DNA from: Flavobacterium sp. N1736
GTDB taxonomy: Bacteria > Bacteroidota > Bacteroidia > Flavobacteriales > Flavobacteriaceae
Direction: 5' to 3'
DNA: 64,000 bases
Assembly: GCF_025947065.1 (NCBI RefSeq)
Contig: NZ_CP109994.1
Location: 2,976,001 to 3,040,000 of the forward strand
Shown here: in pieces, positions 1-8,594 of the stretch
Position numbering within the stretch: position 1 is the stretch's first letter
Layout of the letters: the number at the start of each line of letters is the position of its first letter
Notes under the pieces: generated by a model
What the model was told of the DNA's origin: nothing
What the model saw: only the letters and a program-made list of their open reading frames with translations
The model's database searches: none
Program-made: the position numbers and the translations under genes

Positions 1-748
1 TCATAATATTGTTCATATTATTTGAAATTACCGAGGCGTACGCATCCATCATTCCGGTTAAGATATTACTGTAAATATTAGCTGTATCCTGTGCCTGACT
101 TAATTCTATTTCAACATCTTCGAGCAAATCTAAATCGTAGTTGGCTTTATATGCTCGTAGGTTTTTGATTCGATGAAACAAAACATCATTTGCTTTTAAT
201 GAGGTGATAAAGAAAACTAAACATTTCTCGATTTGCAGCAACGCCTGCAATTCTTCATTTTTGATGGATTTCTCTAAATTGTCTTCGGCTAATTTTATCT
301 TTTGATTAATTTGTTTTAGATATTTTAAATACCAAACACTTGATGACAGGAGTAATCGCAAAACCCAATCGGAATTATCCTTAACCAGAATGTTTTTTCG
401 TCGCGAATACAACATAAAATCATATATGATTTCTGTCTTGTAAAAAGTAATTGTTACACAAACATCGTCTTTAAAAATGACACCAAGCGGAATGGTTTGA
501 AAAGGTAATTTTACATCATCACTTTTGATGGGAACGCGCATGATTATCAGCGTCCAGCCATCTTCGATTTCAATACGAGGTCTTTCGTCAATGTCCTCAA
601 TATCGTTGTAAAATGCTTCGGGAATCTGAAGTTCTTCTAATAAATATGTTTTGTCTGCTGGTGTTGGAGATTCAATATTAATCCAGCAATTTGGCATCCA
701 TTTTGGGATTTCGATTAATCCGTTATTGTTTGTGTAAAAGGCTTTCAT
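1..748 (-). CDS. corA: CorA-family divalent cation (Mg2+/Co2+) transporter, 3' end outside window
   Basis: An open frame reads leftward from an ATG at 748 to the window edge without a stop, giving 249 codons of an expected 310-330. The visible part is the long cytoplasmic N-terminal domain and helical stalk. The last residues (AYASVISNNMNNIM) match the stretch just before the two C-terminal membrane helices of CorA proteins. The GMN selectivity motif and both helices would lie beyond position 1. CorA forms an inner-membrane pentamer that takes up Mg2+ and sometimes Co2+. It is followed upstream by an inverted repeat and the folD terminator, so it is probably transcribed alone. The family call is firm; the substrate is inferred. 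Confidence 0.82.
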   Translation of the reverse strand, partial: MKAFYTNNNGLIEIPKWMPNCWINIESPTPADKTYLLEELQIPEAFYNDIEDIDERPRIEIEDGWTLIIMRVPIKSDDVKLPFQTIPLGVIFKDDVCVTITFYKTEIIYDFMLYSRRKNILVKDNSDWVLRLLLSSSVWYLKYLKQINQKIKLAEDNLEKSIKNEELQALLQIEKCLVFFITSLKANDVLFHRIKNLRAYKANYDLDLLEDVEIELSQAQDTANIYSNILTGMMDAYASVISNNMNNIM

Positions 749-938
749 TTCAAAATACAGGGTTTTATTATAGCATTTTGAAAATTTCAAAAAGCTATTT
801 TAATTTAATACTAACGAATAATAATCGTTCATTTGGAGAAGTTTTTTTTAAGTGATGCAAAAGTATTCTTTATTTTTAAGAACTAAAATTTTAAACTATT
901 AATTATATATTAAAATGGTTCTCTTGGCAGTTTTTTTA

Positions 939-1038
939 AACACATAGAAACATAGATATTGCAACAGCAAAAAAGACGTTTCACTTTTTTTAAACAAACA
1001 TAGCCAGCACCAACTTAAATTCTATGTTTCTATATGTT
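939..1038. repeat. Inverted repeat, ACATAGAAACATAG family
   Basis: The left arm at 939-956 and the right arm at 1021-1038 are complementary at 17 of 18 positions, with a 64-base spacer. The word ACATAGAAACATAG is itself made of a repeated ACATAG unit. It lies between two same-strand genes and is separate from the folD terminator. Confidence 0.7.
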
Positions 1039-1065
1039 AGATTTTTTTTAGTTGTATCATACAAA

Positions 1066-1092
1066 AAAGCCTGCTCTATTGAACAGGCTTTG
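1066..1092 (-). terminator. Rho-independent terminator of folD
   Basis: The stem AAAGCCTG/CAGGCTTT encloses a short loop. On the minus strand it is followed by a T-run. It sits about 25 bases past the folD stop. Confidence 0.8.
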
Positions 1093-1115
1093 CATTATTA
1101 TTATTTTGAAACAAA

Positions 1116-2003
1116 TTATTTGTTTTTCTCGTTTCTCATTTTTCTTGCTAAAAGTGTGTTTTGAAGCAACATGGCAATTGTCATTGGTCCTACTCCACCG
1201 GGAACCGGTGTAATGAATGACGCTTTTTTGCTTACTTCATCAAAATCAACGTCGCCTTTTATTACATATCCTTTTGAGTTTGATGCATCGTCTACACGAG
1301 TAATTCCAACATCAATAATTACAACTCCGTCTTTGACCATATCTCCTTTTAAAAATTCAGGAACTCCTAAAGCTGTAATAATAATATCTGCATTTTTAGT
1401 GAATTCTGCTAAGTTTTTAGTTCGGCTGTGGGTTAATGTAACGGTTGAATCTCCGGGATTTCCTTTACGGCTCATTAAAATACTCATTGGTCTGCCTACG
1501 ATGTGGCTTCTTCCAATAACTACGGTGTGTTTTCCGGCAGTTTCTACTTTATAACGTTCTAATAGTTGCATGATTCCGAATGGCGTTGCCGGAATAAAAC
1601 TATCCATTTCTAATGCCATTCTTCCAAAATTTGTTGGATGAAAACCATCTACATCTTTATCAGGATCAATTGCTAATAGGATTTTTTGTTCGTCGATATG
1701 TTTTGGCAAAGGCAATTGAACGATGAATCCATCAAGATCATCATCTTCGTTTAATTCTTTTATTTTCGCTAATAAATCTGCTTCGGTAATATCTTCCGGT
1801 AAAGCGACTAAAGTTGAATCGAAGCCAATTTGCTGGCAAGATTTTACTTTACTTCCTACGTAAGTTAAACTTGCTCCGTTGTTCCCTACGATTACAGCTG
1901 CTAAATGAGGTACTTTTCCTCCGGCTGCTTTTATCGATTGAACTTCGGCTGCAATTTCGTTTTTGATGTCTTCAGATGTTTTTTTACCGTCTAGTAGTTG
2001 CAT
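1116..2003 (-). CDS. folD: Bifunctional methylenetetrahydrofolate dehydrogenase / methenyltetrahydrofolate cyclohydrolase
   Basis: This cytosolic enzyme interconverts 5,10-methylene-THF, methenyl-THF and 10-formyl-THF, using NADP+, and so supplies one-carbon units for purines and formyl-Met. The 295 residues match the family length. Visible motifs are YVGSKVK near 48-54 (catalytic Tyr48 and Lys52), QLPLPKH near 96-102, the Rossmann motif GRSHIVGRP near 164-172, and the C-terminal [11 protein letters not shown]. It starts with ATG at 2003. It is separated from ffh upstream by a palindromic repeat and followed by its own terminator, so it is probably monocistronic. Nothing in it looks unusual. 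Confidence 0.97.
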   Translation of the reverse strand: MQLLDGKKTSEDIKNEIAAEVQSIKAAGGKVPHLAAVIVGNNGASLTYVGSKVKSCQQIGFDSTLVALPEDITEADLLAKIKELNEDDDLDGFIVQLPLPKHIDEQKILLAIDPDKDVDGFHPTNFGRMALEMDSFIPATPFGIMQLLERYKVETAGKHTVVIGRSHIVGRPMSILMSRKGNPGDSTVTLTHSRTKNLAEFTKNADIIITALGVPEFLKGDMVKDGVVIIDVGITRVDDASNSKGYVIKGDVDFDEVSKKASFITPVPGGVGPMTIAMLLQNTLLARKMRNEKNK

Positions 2004-2032
2004 TTTTTTTGTTTCAGGTTTAAAGTTTTTTT

Positions 2033-2121
2033 GTTTCAGGTTTCACGTTATAAGCGAAACACATATATATTTTATTAAAAAAAAGTTTCAAATTTCAGTC
2101 TCATAACTTGAAACCTGAAAC
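2033..2121. repeat. Inverted repeat, GTTTCAGGTTTCA family
   Basis: Arms at 2033-2051 and 2103-2121 match at 18 of 19 positions when one is reverse-complemented. Extra partial copies of the same word flank both arms (GTTTCAGGTTTAAAG at 2011-2025, CTTGAAAC at 2121-2128). It fills nearly the whole ffh-folD gap, so the folD leader would include it if transcription starts upstream. Confidence 0.75.
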
Positions 2122-2139
2122 TTGAAACTTTTAATTTTA

Positions 2140-3492
2140 TTATCTCGGCATTCCGCCTGGCATTCCTTTCATGCCTCCCATCATTTTCATCAGGTTTTTT
2201 CCGCCCGGACCTTGCATCATTTTCATCATTTTGCTCATTTGGTCAAACTGCTTCATTAACTGATTTACCTGCTCGACTTTCGTTCCTGAACCTTTTGCAA
2301 TTCTGGCTTTTCTTTTTACGTCGATGATGGCCGGTTTACTCCTTTCAATTGGTGTCATCGAATGAATGATGGCTTCAATATGTTTAAAAGCGTCATCTTC
2401 TATTTCTACATCTTTCATGGCTTTTGAAGCTCCCGGTATCATTCCAACCAGGTCTTTCATATTACCCATTTTCTTTACTTGCTGAATTTGAGTTAAGAAG
2501 TCATCAAAACCAAATTCGTTTTTAGCGATTTTCTTTTGAAGTTTTCTGGCTTCTTCTTCGTCAAATTGTTCCTGCGCTCTTTCTACAAGTGACACAACGT
2601 CTCCCATACCAAGAATACGCTCTGCCATACGATCCGGATAGAAAACATCAATTGCTTCCATCTTTTCGCCTGTACCCACAAATTTGATTGGTTTGTTTAC
2701 AACCGATTTAATCGAAATTGCAGCTCCACCACGTGTATCACCATCTAATTTTGTTAAAATAACTCCATCAAAATTCAGGATATCGTTGAAGGTTTTTGCC
2801 GTATTTACAGCATCTTGTCCTGTCATTGCATCAACAACGAACAATGTTTCCTGTGGCTGAATTGCTTTATGAACGCGTGCAATTTCATCCATCATTTCCT
2901 CATCTACTGCCAAACGACCAGCTGTATCGACAATAACTACGTTAAAACCGTTTGCTTTTGCGTGTTTGATTGCATTTTGAGCAATTTCAACTGGATTTTT
3001 ATTTTCCGGTTCTGAATAAACCTCAACACCTATTTGGTCTCCAACAACATGCAACTGGTTTATCGCCGCAGGACGGTAGATATCACAAGCTACAAGAAGC
3101 GGTTTTTTATTTTTCTTTGTTTTTAAATAGTTGGCCAGTTTTCCTGAGAAGGTAGTTTTACCAGATCCTTGTAATCCTGACATTAAAATAATCGAAGGAT
3201 TTCCGCCAAGGTTAATTCCTGCAACGTCACCGCCCATTAATTCGGTTAGTTCGTCTTTTACTAACTTCACCAATAATTGTCCTGGCTGAAGTGTTGTTAA
3301 TACGTCCTGACCAATTGCTTTTTCTTTTACTTTGGTTGTAAAATCTTTAGCAATTTTAAAGTTAACATCGGCGTCTAATAAGGCACGACGAACTTCTTTT
3401 AAGGTATCGGCAACGTTTACTTCTGTAATTTTACCGTGCCCTTTTAATATATGGAAGGCTTTATCTAACTTATCACTTAAATTATCAAACAT
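2140..3492 (-). CDS. ffh: Signal recognition particle protein Ffh (SRP54)
   Basis: Ffh is the GTPase of the signal recognition particle. It binds 4.5S RNA and hydrophobic signal sequences and docks with FtsY at the inner membrane. The 450-residue protein has the N domain at about 1-90 and the G domain at 91-295, with G1 GLQGSGKTT (106-114), DTAGR (189-193) and TKLDGD (247-252). The Met-rich M domain ends in a tail of MMKMM and GGMKGMPGG type that forms the signal-peptide groove. A strong promoter lies just upstream, so this looks like an independently transcribed housekeeping gene. The start at 3492 agrees with other Ffh N-termini (MFDNLSDKLDKAF). Confidence 0.98.
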   Translation of the reverse strand: MFDNLSDKLDKAFHILKGHGKITEVNVADTLKEVRRALLDADVNFKIAKDFTTKVKEKAIGQDVLTTLQPGQLLVKLVKDELTELMGGDVAGINLGGNPSIILMSGLQGSGKTTFSGKLANYLKTKKNKKPLLVACDIYRPAAINQLHVVGDQIGVEVYSEPENKNPVEIAQNAIKHAKANGFNVVIVDTAGRLAVDEEMMDEIARVHKAIQPQETLFVVDAMTGQDAVNTAKTFNDILNFDGVILTKLDGDTRGGAAISIKSVVNKPIKFVGTGEKMEAIDVFYPDRMAERILGMGDVVSLVERAQEQFDEEEARKLQKKIAKNEFGFDDFLTQIQQVKKMGNMKDLVGMIPGASKAMKDVEIEDDAFKHIEAIIHSMTPIERSKPAIIDVKRKARIAKGSGTKVEQVNQLMKQFDQMSKMMKMMQGPGGKNLMKMMGGMKGMPGGMPR

Positions 3493-3514
3493 ACTATTTT
3501 CTTTATTTGAAGTG

Positions 3515-3545
3515 CAAAGATAATCTAATTAGATATTTCAGGCAA
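3515..3545 (-). promoter_or_regulatory. Bacteroidota-type promoter of ffh
   Basis: Read on the minus strand there is TTG (3545-3543), a 20-base spacer, then TATCTTTG (3522-3515). This is a full match to the Flavobacterium -33/-7 consensus. It places the transcript start a few bases before the ffh ATG region. Confidence 0.75.
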
Positions 3546-3593
3546 TTTTTATTTAACTGCATTTAACCGCAAAGTTCGCTAGGTTTTTTGCTC

Positions 3594-3648
3594 GCAAAGT
3601 CGCGAAGTCGCAAAGTTTTTTATATTCTTTGCGACTTCGCGACTTTGC
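3594..3648. repeat. Perfect 22-bp inverted repeat, CGCAAAGTCGCGAAG family
   Basis: Arms 3594-3615 and 3627-3648 are perfectly complementary over 22 bases with an 11-base loop. The arm itself repeats the words CGCAAAG and GTCGCGAAG. Degenerate copies continue outward (CGCAAAGTTCGC at 3569-3580, and CTTTGTAACTTTGTAACTTTG near 3700-3720). Small open frames across it are by-products of the repeat. No poly-T follows directly, so it is not a classical terminator. Confidence 0.85.
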
Positions 3649-3730
3649 AAGATTATTACTTTTATGTTTATTAAACGCAAAGAATAAAACCTTTGCACCT
3701 TTGTAACTTTGTAACTTTGTCCCTTTTCTT

Positions 3731-5410
3731 TTAAAATTGAAAGTAAATAAACGGCTGTGAACCTGCGATTGCTGTAGCGTAAACGATCCAATAAACAAAA
3801 CCTAGTATTATTGCTTTTACTAATAATGGTGTTTTATCGAAAACTGATTTCATGCCGTTTGTAAAAACTTCAGGCAGAAAATGCCAAACATATCCAAACA
3901 ACATTAATAAAAATACATTTTTGTAACCTAAAACTATAGCTTTCCAATGTTCCGGTTCGAATGTTAACTGACCAATATTATTGATTACCTGCAAGGCTGT
4001 TTCGAAATCTCTGGCTCGGAAAAAGATCCAGCAGAAAACTACGAAATGGAATGTAATCAGGATGGAGAAAAATCTCCAAAAGAAATTAGATTCTTCTTTT
4101 TTGGATGGAAAAAGTTCCATGAAAATTTTATGAACCGCTAACGCTAATCCGTGTAAGGCTCCCCAAATAATGAATTGTGCTCCGGCTCCGTGCCATAATC
4201 CGCCCAAAAGCATTGTCGTGAATAGGTTGAAGTTGGTTACAAGCGTTTGATTTTTTTTCTTCGAAAGTAAAAATGTCAGGCAAAAAATACCTATTGATCC
4301 AATTGCAATTGCTAACGGAATAAAGCTTTCGTTTACATTTGAAATTCCCCAAAGTAATAATCCGAAGAAGAATAAACTCGGAAATAAATATCCGGCGAAT
4401 GTTCCTTCTCTGTTTCCTCCGATAGAAATATACAAGAAATCTTTTAACCAGGTTGATAACGAAATGTGCCATCTTCTCCAGAAATCTGTAATCGATACTG
4501 ATTTATAAGGTGTTCTAAAGTTGGTCGGTAATTTAAATCCTAACAATAAAGCGATTCCGATTGCCATATCTGAATATCCCGAAAAATCACAATAAATCTG
4601 GATTGCATATCCGTAAGATGCCATTAAATTTTCGAATGATGTATAATTCATCGGTGTATCAAAAACACGATCGACGAAGTTTATCGAGATGTAATTTGAA
4701 ATTACTGTTTTCTTAATTAATCCGCCAATAATCAAAAACAAAGCGTTATTTACGTCTTGTTTGGTAAGGTTTAATTTTTGATAAATCTGCGGAAGAAAAT
4801 CTTTTGCCCTAACAATTGGTCCGGCAACAAGTTGTGGAAAAAACGAAACGAAAAATAAATATTCGATATAGTTTTTTGTTGGTTTAATTTCTTCGCGATA
4901 AATCTCGATAATATAACTCATCGACTGGAAGGTGTAGAATGAAATTCCGACAGGAAGAAATATATTATGCAATTCAAAATGACCGTTGAACATGTCATTG
5001 TAAGTTACAATCACAAAATTCATGTACTTAAAATAACCCAGCAATCCTAAGTTTAAGATCACGCTTATAACCAGATATATTTTTTTTGCACTGTCTTTTG
5101 TTTCTCTGTAAATAATCTGACTCAAACCATAATCGACTACAGAAGAAAGTAATAATAACAGAAAATAAATTCCGCTTGACTTATAATAAAAGAAAAGCGA
5201 GAATAGAATAACGTACGTTAATCTTAAATAAAATGTTTTGCGTAAAAATGCATACACAAAATAAAAAACCAAAAACAAACCAAGAAATAAGCCTGTATTG
5301 AATAATAATTTTTCGTCCGGATTATAAATAAACCAACTTTTGACCTGCTCTAATGTAATTTCTCCAAAATTTTGAACAAACCAATTATTTATGCTATTAC
5401 TTGTTATCAA
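3731..5410 (-). CDS. MBOAT-family membrane O-acyltransferase (AlgI/DltB/PatA-like)
   Basis: This is a polytopic inner-membrane acyltransferase of the AlgI group. It would move an acyl group, usually acetyl, across the membrane for transfer to a periplasmic or surface polymer. Diagnostic motifs are FFPQLVAGPIVRA (190-202), WRRWHISLSTW (311-321), and GGLWHGAGAQFIIWGALHG (403-421), with the catalytic-type His407 and second His420. At 559 residues it is longer than typical AlgI. About 55 extra residues with hydrophobic segments sit between GGNREG (331-336) and the LGGLWHG motif, where the family usually has a short loop. It is last in an operon, one base after the LysM/SGNH gene. The polymer acylated is not known. 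Confidence 0.9.
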   Translation of the reverse strand: MITSNSINNWFVQNFGEITLEQVKSWFIYNPDEKLLFNTGLFLGLFLVFYFVYAFLRKTFYLRLTYVILFSLFFYYKSSGIYFLLLLLSSVVDYGLSQIIYRETKDSAKKIYLVISVILNLGLLGYFKYMNFVIVTYNDMFNGHFELHNIFLPVGISFYTFQSMSYIIEIYREEIKPTKNYIEYLFFVSFFPQLVAGPIVRAKDFLPQIYQKLNLTKQDVNNALFLIIGGLIKKTVISNYISINFVDRVFDTPMNYTSFENLMASYGYAIQIYCDFSGYSDMAIGIALLLGFKLPTNFRTPYKSVSITDFWRRWHISLSTWLKDFLYISIGGNREGTFAGYLFPSLFFFGLLLWGISNVNESFIPLAIAIGSIGIFCLTFLLSKKKNQTLVTNFNLFTTMLLGGLWHGAGAQFIIWGALHGLALAVHKIFMELFPSKKEESNFFWRFFSILITFHFVVFCWIFFRARDFETALQVINNIGQLTFEPEHWKAIVLGYKNVFLLMLFGYVWHFLPEVFTNGMKSVFDKTPLLVKAIILGFVYWIVYATAIAGSQPFIYFQF

Positions 5411-5411
5411 C

Positions 5412-6833
5412 TTACTTTTTTAATTTAAAATTATCATATGCTTTTAAAAATGCTTCTGTAAAGAGTTTCCCTTGTTTTTCATACCCTTTTTTAGAATAAT
5501 GAACAAAATCAGGTCCAATTAATCCTTCTGATCTTAATTTTCGTACTCCGTTCATTCCTCCAAATTCATCATATAAATCCCAAACTGCAAAATCGTCTTT
5601 TTCGGCATCGCTATTAATACGTTCTGCATAATCTTTAACGTATACATTTGGTTTTCTTCCTCGGTGTAATGATGGTGGCGGAGTCATTACAAGTATCGGA
5701 ACATTAATATTTTGCTCTTTAAGTTTGCTTATAAATTCACGTAATTCCGCTATATATTTGGAGGCTTCCATATTGTCGTAACTTTCATTTGTTCCCAGTG
5801 AAAATATCAACATGTCAGGATGTAAAGCTTTTAATTGTTCAAAGAACAACGGATATTTATTATAATCTGAGAATTTTGCGCCATTTACCCCAATTCCGCT
5901 ATAGGTTATTCCAGGAGCATCTTTTTCTAAAACAAGTCCGTTAAGTTCAAATTCTGATGCGTTTTTATTCGGAATCAAATAAATTTTATCTAATGCTTTT
6001 TCTGATTTATAATAATGAGAAAATGCGTCGGTTTCAAGATTTAGCGAAACAAATTCAGAACTTTTTATCTCTTTTGGTTTTGTTTCGTTTGTTGGAATTT
6101 TCAGGGTTCTTCCGGCACGAATGTTATTTGATTTCAGCCCGTTTGCTTTTTTAATATCAGCTACAGAAATATTGTATTTATCTGCAATTACAGAAATAGC
6201 TTCTCCTTTTTTAATTTTATGTGTGATAACTTTTCGTTCTGTCGACTGAATAATATTGGTTTGAGATGCTATTGCCAAATCAAACATATTTTGGTTTTGT
6301 GGTGTAATAATATGAATGGAGTTGAATTTATAAGCCGGATCTTTTATATTCAATTGTACCGCAAAACCACTAGTATCTCTCCAAAGTCCAATTCCGCTTA
6401 AACCAACCGGTCTGCTTTTTACCGGATAAATATTTCGATAATTTTCCCAGGTTCTGTTCGAGTAAAATCGCTCGTTATAAGATCCGTTTGTTTTTGCCAA
6501 TTGATACGGAAAAACAAATCCGCGTCCGGCATTTCCAAATTGCTGCTGCAGCACTTTTCTAATTTTATTGGTCATTAAATCACTCTGAATATGAGAATCA
6601 CCAATATGTACAATATTTATTTTTTGCTTGTTATCACTTTCGTTTTCTTTCAATCTCTTAAAAACACTTTCTAATACTTTTGCATTATAAATGTGATTTC
6701 CTTCATAAGATTCAATCGTTGTACTGTCGATTTTGCTAATCATACTTTTAGTTATTGGAAGTGAGTCTGACTTTTGCGCTTTATCATTTGTCGAGAAAAA
6801 AAGACAACAAAAGAAAATAATAAGTTTATTCAT
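5412..6833 (-). CDS. Secreted SGNH-hydrolase-like protein with an internal LysM domain
   Basis: This 473-residue protein begins with a signal-peptide-like segment (1-19). SGNH blocks are visible: IGDSH (Ser80), a glycine-containing block near 310-320, GTNES (347-351), and DFVH (Asp442, His445), so Ser, Asp and His are all present. A LysM repeat is inserted at about 202-248 (ITHKIKKGEAISVIADKY through RAGRTLKIP), inside the hydrolase fold rather than at an end. Partners of MBOAT proteins such as AlgJ/AlgX, PatB and DltD have the same fold and hand the acyl group to the polymer, so that role is inferred here. LysM points to peptidoglycan or another GlcNAc glycan. It overlaps the upstream SGNH gene by 8 bases. 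Confidence 0.85.
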   Translation of the reverse strand: MNKLIIFFCCLFFSTNDKAQKSDSLPITKSMISKIDSTTIESYEGNHIYNAKVLESVFKRLKENESDNKQKINIVHIGDSHIQSDLMTNKIRKVLQQQFGNAGRGFVFPYQLAKTNGSYNERFYSNRTWENYRNIYPVKSRPVGLSGIGLWRDTSGFAVQLNIKDPAYKFNSIHIITPQNQNMFDLAIASQTNIIQSTERKVITHKIKKGEAISVIADKYNISVADIKKANGLKSNNIRAGRTLKIPTNETKPKEIKSSEFVSLNLETDAFSHYYKSEKALDKIYLIPNKNASEFELNGLVLEKDAPGITYSGIGVNGAKFSDYNKYPLFFEQLKALHPDMLIFSLGTNESYDNMEASKYIAELREFISKLKEQNINVPILVMTPPPSLHRGRKPNVYVKDYAERINSDAEKDDFAVWDLYDEFGGMNGVRKLRSEGLIGPDFVHYSKKGYEKQGKLFTEAFLKAYDNFKLKK

Positions 6834-8307
6834 TTACACTATCTTTTTTTACAGCTACAGAATCGGTTTTTGCCTTTCTGACTGTTTTTGGTTTAACTGC
6901 TACATCACGTTTTTCGCGCAGCAATTTATATTGTTCGTAACCTTTATTTAACTGATCATACAATAAATTACCAATAGCTTTTGCACCTCGCTGATTAAAG
7001 TGTGTATAATCTTTATTGGCTTTGGCCGGAGTTTCATCAACCCATTTTACCATAGATCCGTCTCCACCCATTAATGTATATAAGTTTACAAATCCGGATT
7101 CTGTTTCAAGCGCATATCTTTTTTGGGCTTTCATTAACGGAACTACGGCCGAGTCTGTTTTCATTTCCAAATCATATTTGGTCGATTTATCAGCAGTTGA
7201 AACGATTAAAACAGAAACGCCCGGAAAAGATTCCTTGATTTTATTTACGGTTTTCTTCATTCCTTTTTCATACCAAAAATAATTTTTGGTACCGTAATTT
7301 AAAACATTTGTTCCATAATGCAGTATAACCAAATCATATTTCAAACTGTTATTGAAACTCTGCATCACATCGGCATTAAACATAGAAATTGGCAATCCTG
7401 AATTTCCTCTTTGCGAAAAGTTATCTACGTGAACTCCGATTCCGTTATCGAAATTAAAACCATAAATAGGAATTGAATCTGCCTGAACAAAATTTGCCTT
7501 GAATGCTTTTATGCTTCCTGAAGTTACTTTTAATGTGTTTACAAGATTATTCGGAACCAGATTTTTATGTAATGTATCTTTTCCTATAATAAAATTGACA
7601 TTTCCTCTTTTAGAAGATCTTCCGTAAAATAAGGTAGGACTATCTAACGAAGCTGCAAATTTATTAAGTCCCGCTTCATATTGCACCCATGTTGGATTGG
7701 TTCTGTCATTTGCAAAGAAAACATGTCCGTTTACTCCAAAAGGGCTTGTTGGTCTTTTTACGTTTAAGTATGATTGTGTTTTCCAGTTTTTAGAATAAAC
7801 GGATTTTACAGAACCTCTTGATGCAGCAGATTCTGAAGTTATGGAGACAAAACCAACTCCATTTCCGCCAAAACGCTGTTGGTAATTGTTTCGAACATCC
7901 TGAACAATTAAATCACCATCGGTCATCGAATCGCCATAATACGCAATTCTAACTTTAGATTGTGGATTTTTTTCTAACTGATATAATTTCTCATAAAAAG
8001 AAATGAGGTATTGATATCCTTTGTAGTTTTCAAAAGTTTCGGTTGGAAATTCAATTCCTTCGGCAGCATCAAAAACAATTTTTTTCTGCGCTTCCTGTTT
8101 TTCAACTTCTGCAATGCTGTCACTTTCTCCGGATAAAGAATCATTTGCCACCGACTCTAAAAGCAAACTATCTATAAGTACGCTTTTGGGATCGACTTTA
8201 CTATCGGGAAATATCTTATTTGGTAAGATTTGTTTAAATCCTATAAAGGCTATAAATGCCAATGCGACAATTGCAAAAGACTGAAAAAAATATGATTTTG
8301 TATTCAC
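6826..8307 (-). CDS. Membrane-anchored SGNH/GDSL-hydrolase-like protein
   Basis: This is the first gene of the MBOAT operon, 493 residues. An N-terminal membrane anchor (about 8-27) is followed by an acidic, low-complexity linker to about 75. SGNH blocks follow: YYGDSMTDGD (123-132, Ser127), a central Gly block near 288-305, HYGTN (330-334) and DYTHFNQRG (433-441, Asp433 and His436). A Lys/Val/Ser-rich tail closes the protein. The catalytic set is complete, so it could be an acyltransferase or an esterase acting in the periplasm. Two SGNH proteins per MBOAT suggests a relay or an acetylase/deacetylase pair, as with AlgJ and AlgX. A TATATTTG element lies at 8387-8394 on the minus strand, without a well-spaced -33. 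Confidence 0.85.
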   Translation of the reverse strand: MNTKSYFFQSFAIVALAFIAFIGFKQILPNKIFPDSKVDPKSVLIDSLLLESVANDSLSGESDSIAEVEKQEAQKKIVFDAAEGIEFPTETFENYKGYQYLISFYEKLYQLEKNPQSKVRIAYYGDSMTDGDLIVQDVRNNYQQRFGGNGVGFVSITSESAASRGSVKSVYSKNWKTQSYLNVKRPTSPFGVNGHVFFANDRTNPTWVQYEAGLNKFAASLDSPTLFYGRSSKRGNVNFIIGKDTLHKNLVPNNLVNTLKVTSGSIKAFKANFVQADSIPIYGFNFDNGIGVHVDNFSQRGNSGLPISMFNADVMQSFNNSLKYDLVILHYGTNVLNYGTKNYFWYEKGMKKTVNKIKESFPGVSVLIVSTADKSTKYDLEMKTDSAVVPLMKAQKRYALETESGFVNLYTLMGGDGSMVKWVDETPAKANKDYTHFNQRGAKAIGNLLYDQLNKGYEQYKLLREKRDVAVKPKTVRKAKTDSVAVKKDSVNE

Positions 8308-8430
8308 TTAGTAATTATAAATTTGAAGAATAAACTAACAAATATTTAATTTCAATTTTTGTTAATCCTTATAAAAAAAATACCTGCAAATATAGAATTA
8401 AACATTAATCTATCGTTCTTTTTAACAATA

Positions 8431-8461
8431 AAAAAAGAGATCAGATAAATCTGATCTCTTT
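8431..8461 (-). terminator. Terminator downstream of the hmuY-like gene
   Basis: An 11-bp perfect stem (AAAGAGATCAG/CTGATCTCTTT) has an A-run on its left that becomes a T-run on the minus strand. It stands about 130 bases beyond the stop at 8595 and also upstream of the MBOAT operon. Confidence 0.8.
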
Positions 8462-8594
8462 CAAAAAAAATAAAAAAAACAAAGCTAATGATTAACTAAA
8501 ATTTAGTCCATTATATTATAACATAGGTTTTAAAGTTTAAAAACTGAAACCAATAATGGCTAAATTAATCTTATATTTTTTTAATATTTTTATA

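Larger units (their letters stand above)
749..1115. other. Intergenic gap between corA and folD
   Basis: These 367 bases hold no credible gene. They contain an imperfect inverted repeat (arms 939-956 and 1021-1038) and the folD terminator near 1066-1092. The rest is AT-rich. No clear TAnnTTTG promoter for corA was found; a shortened TATTTTG lies too close to the ATG to serve. Confidence 0.6.

Noticed and set aside
3553..3798. Overlapping small open frames of 70-81 codons on the minus strand
   Set aside because: They run across the CGCAAAG inverted repeat and into the MBOAT stop region. The residues mirror the repeat, and no start signal is present.
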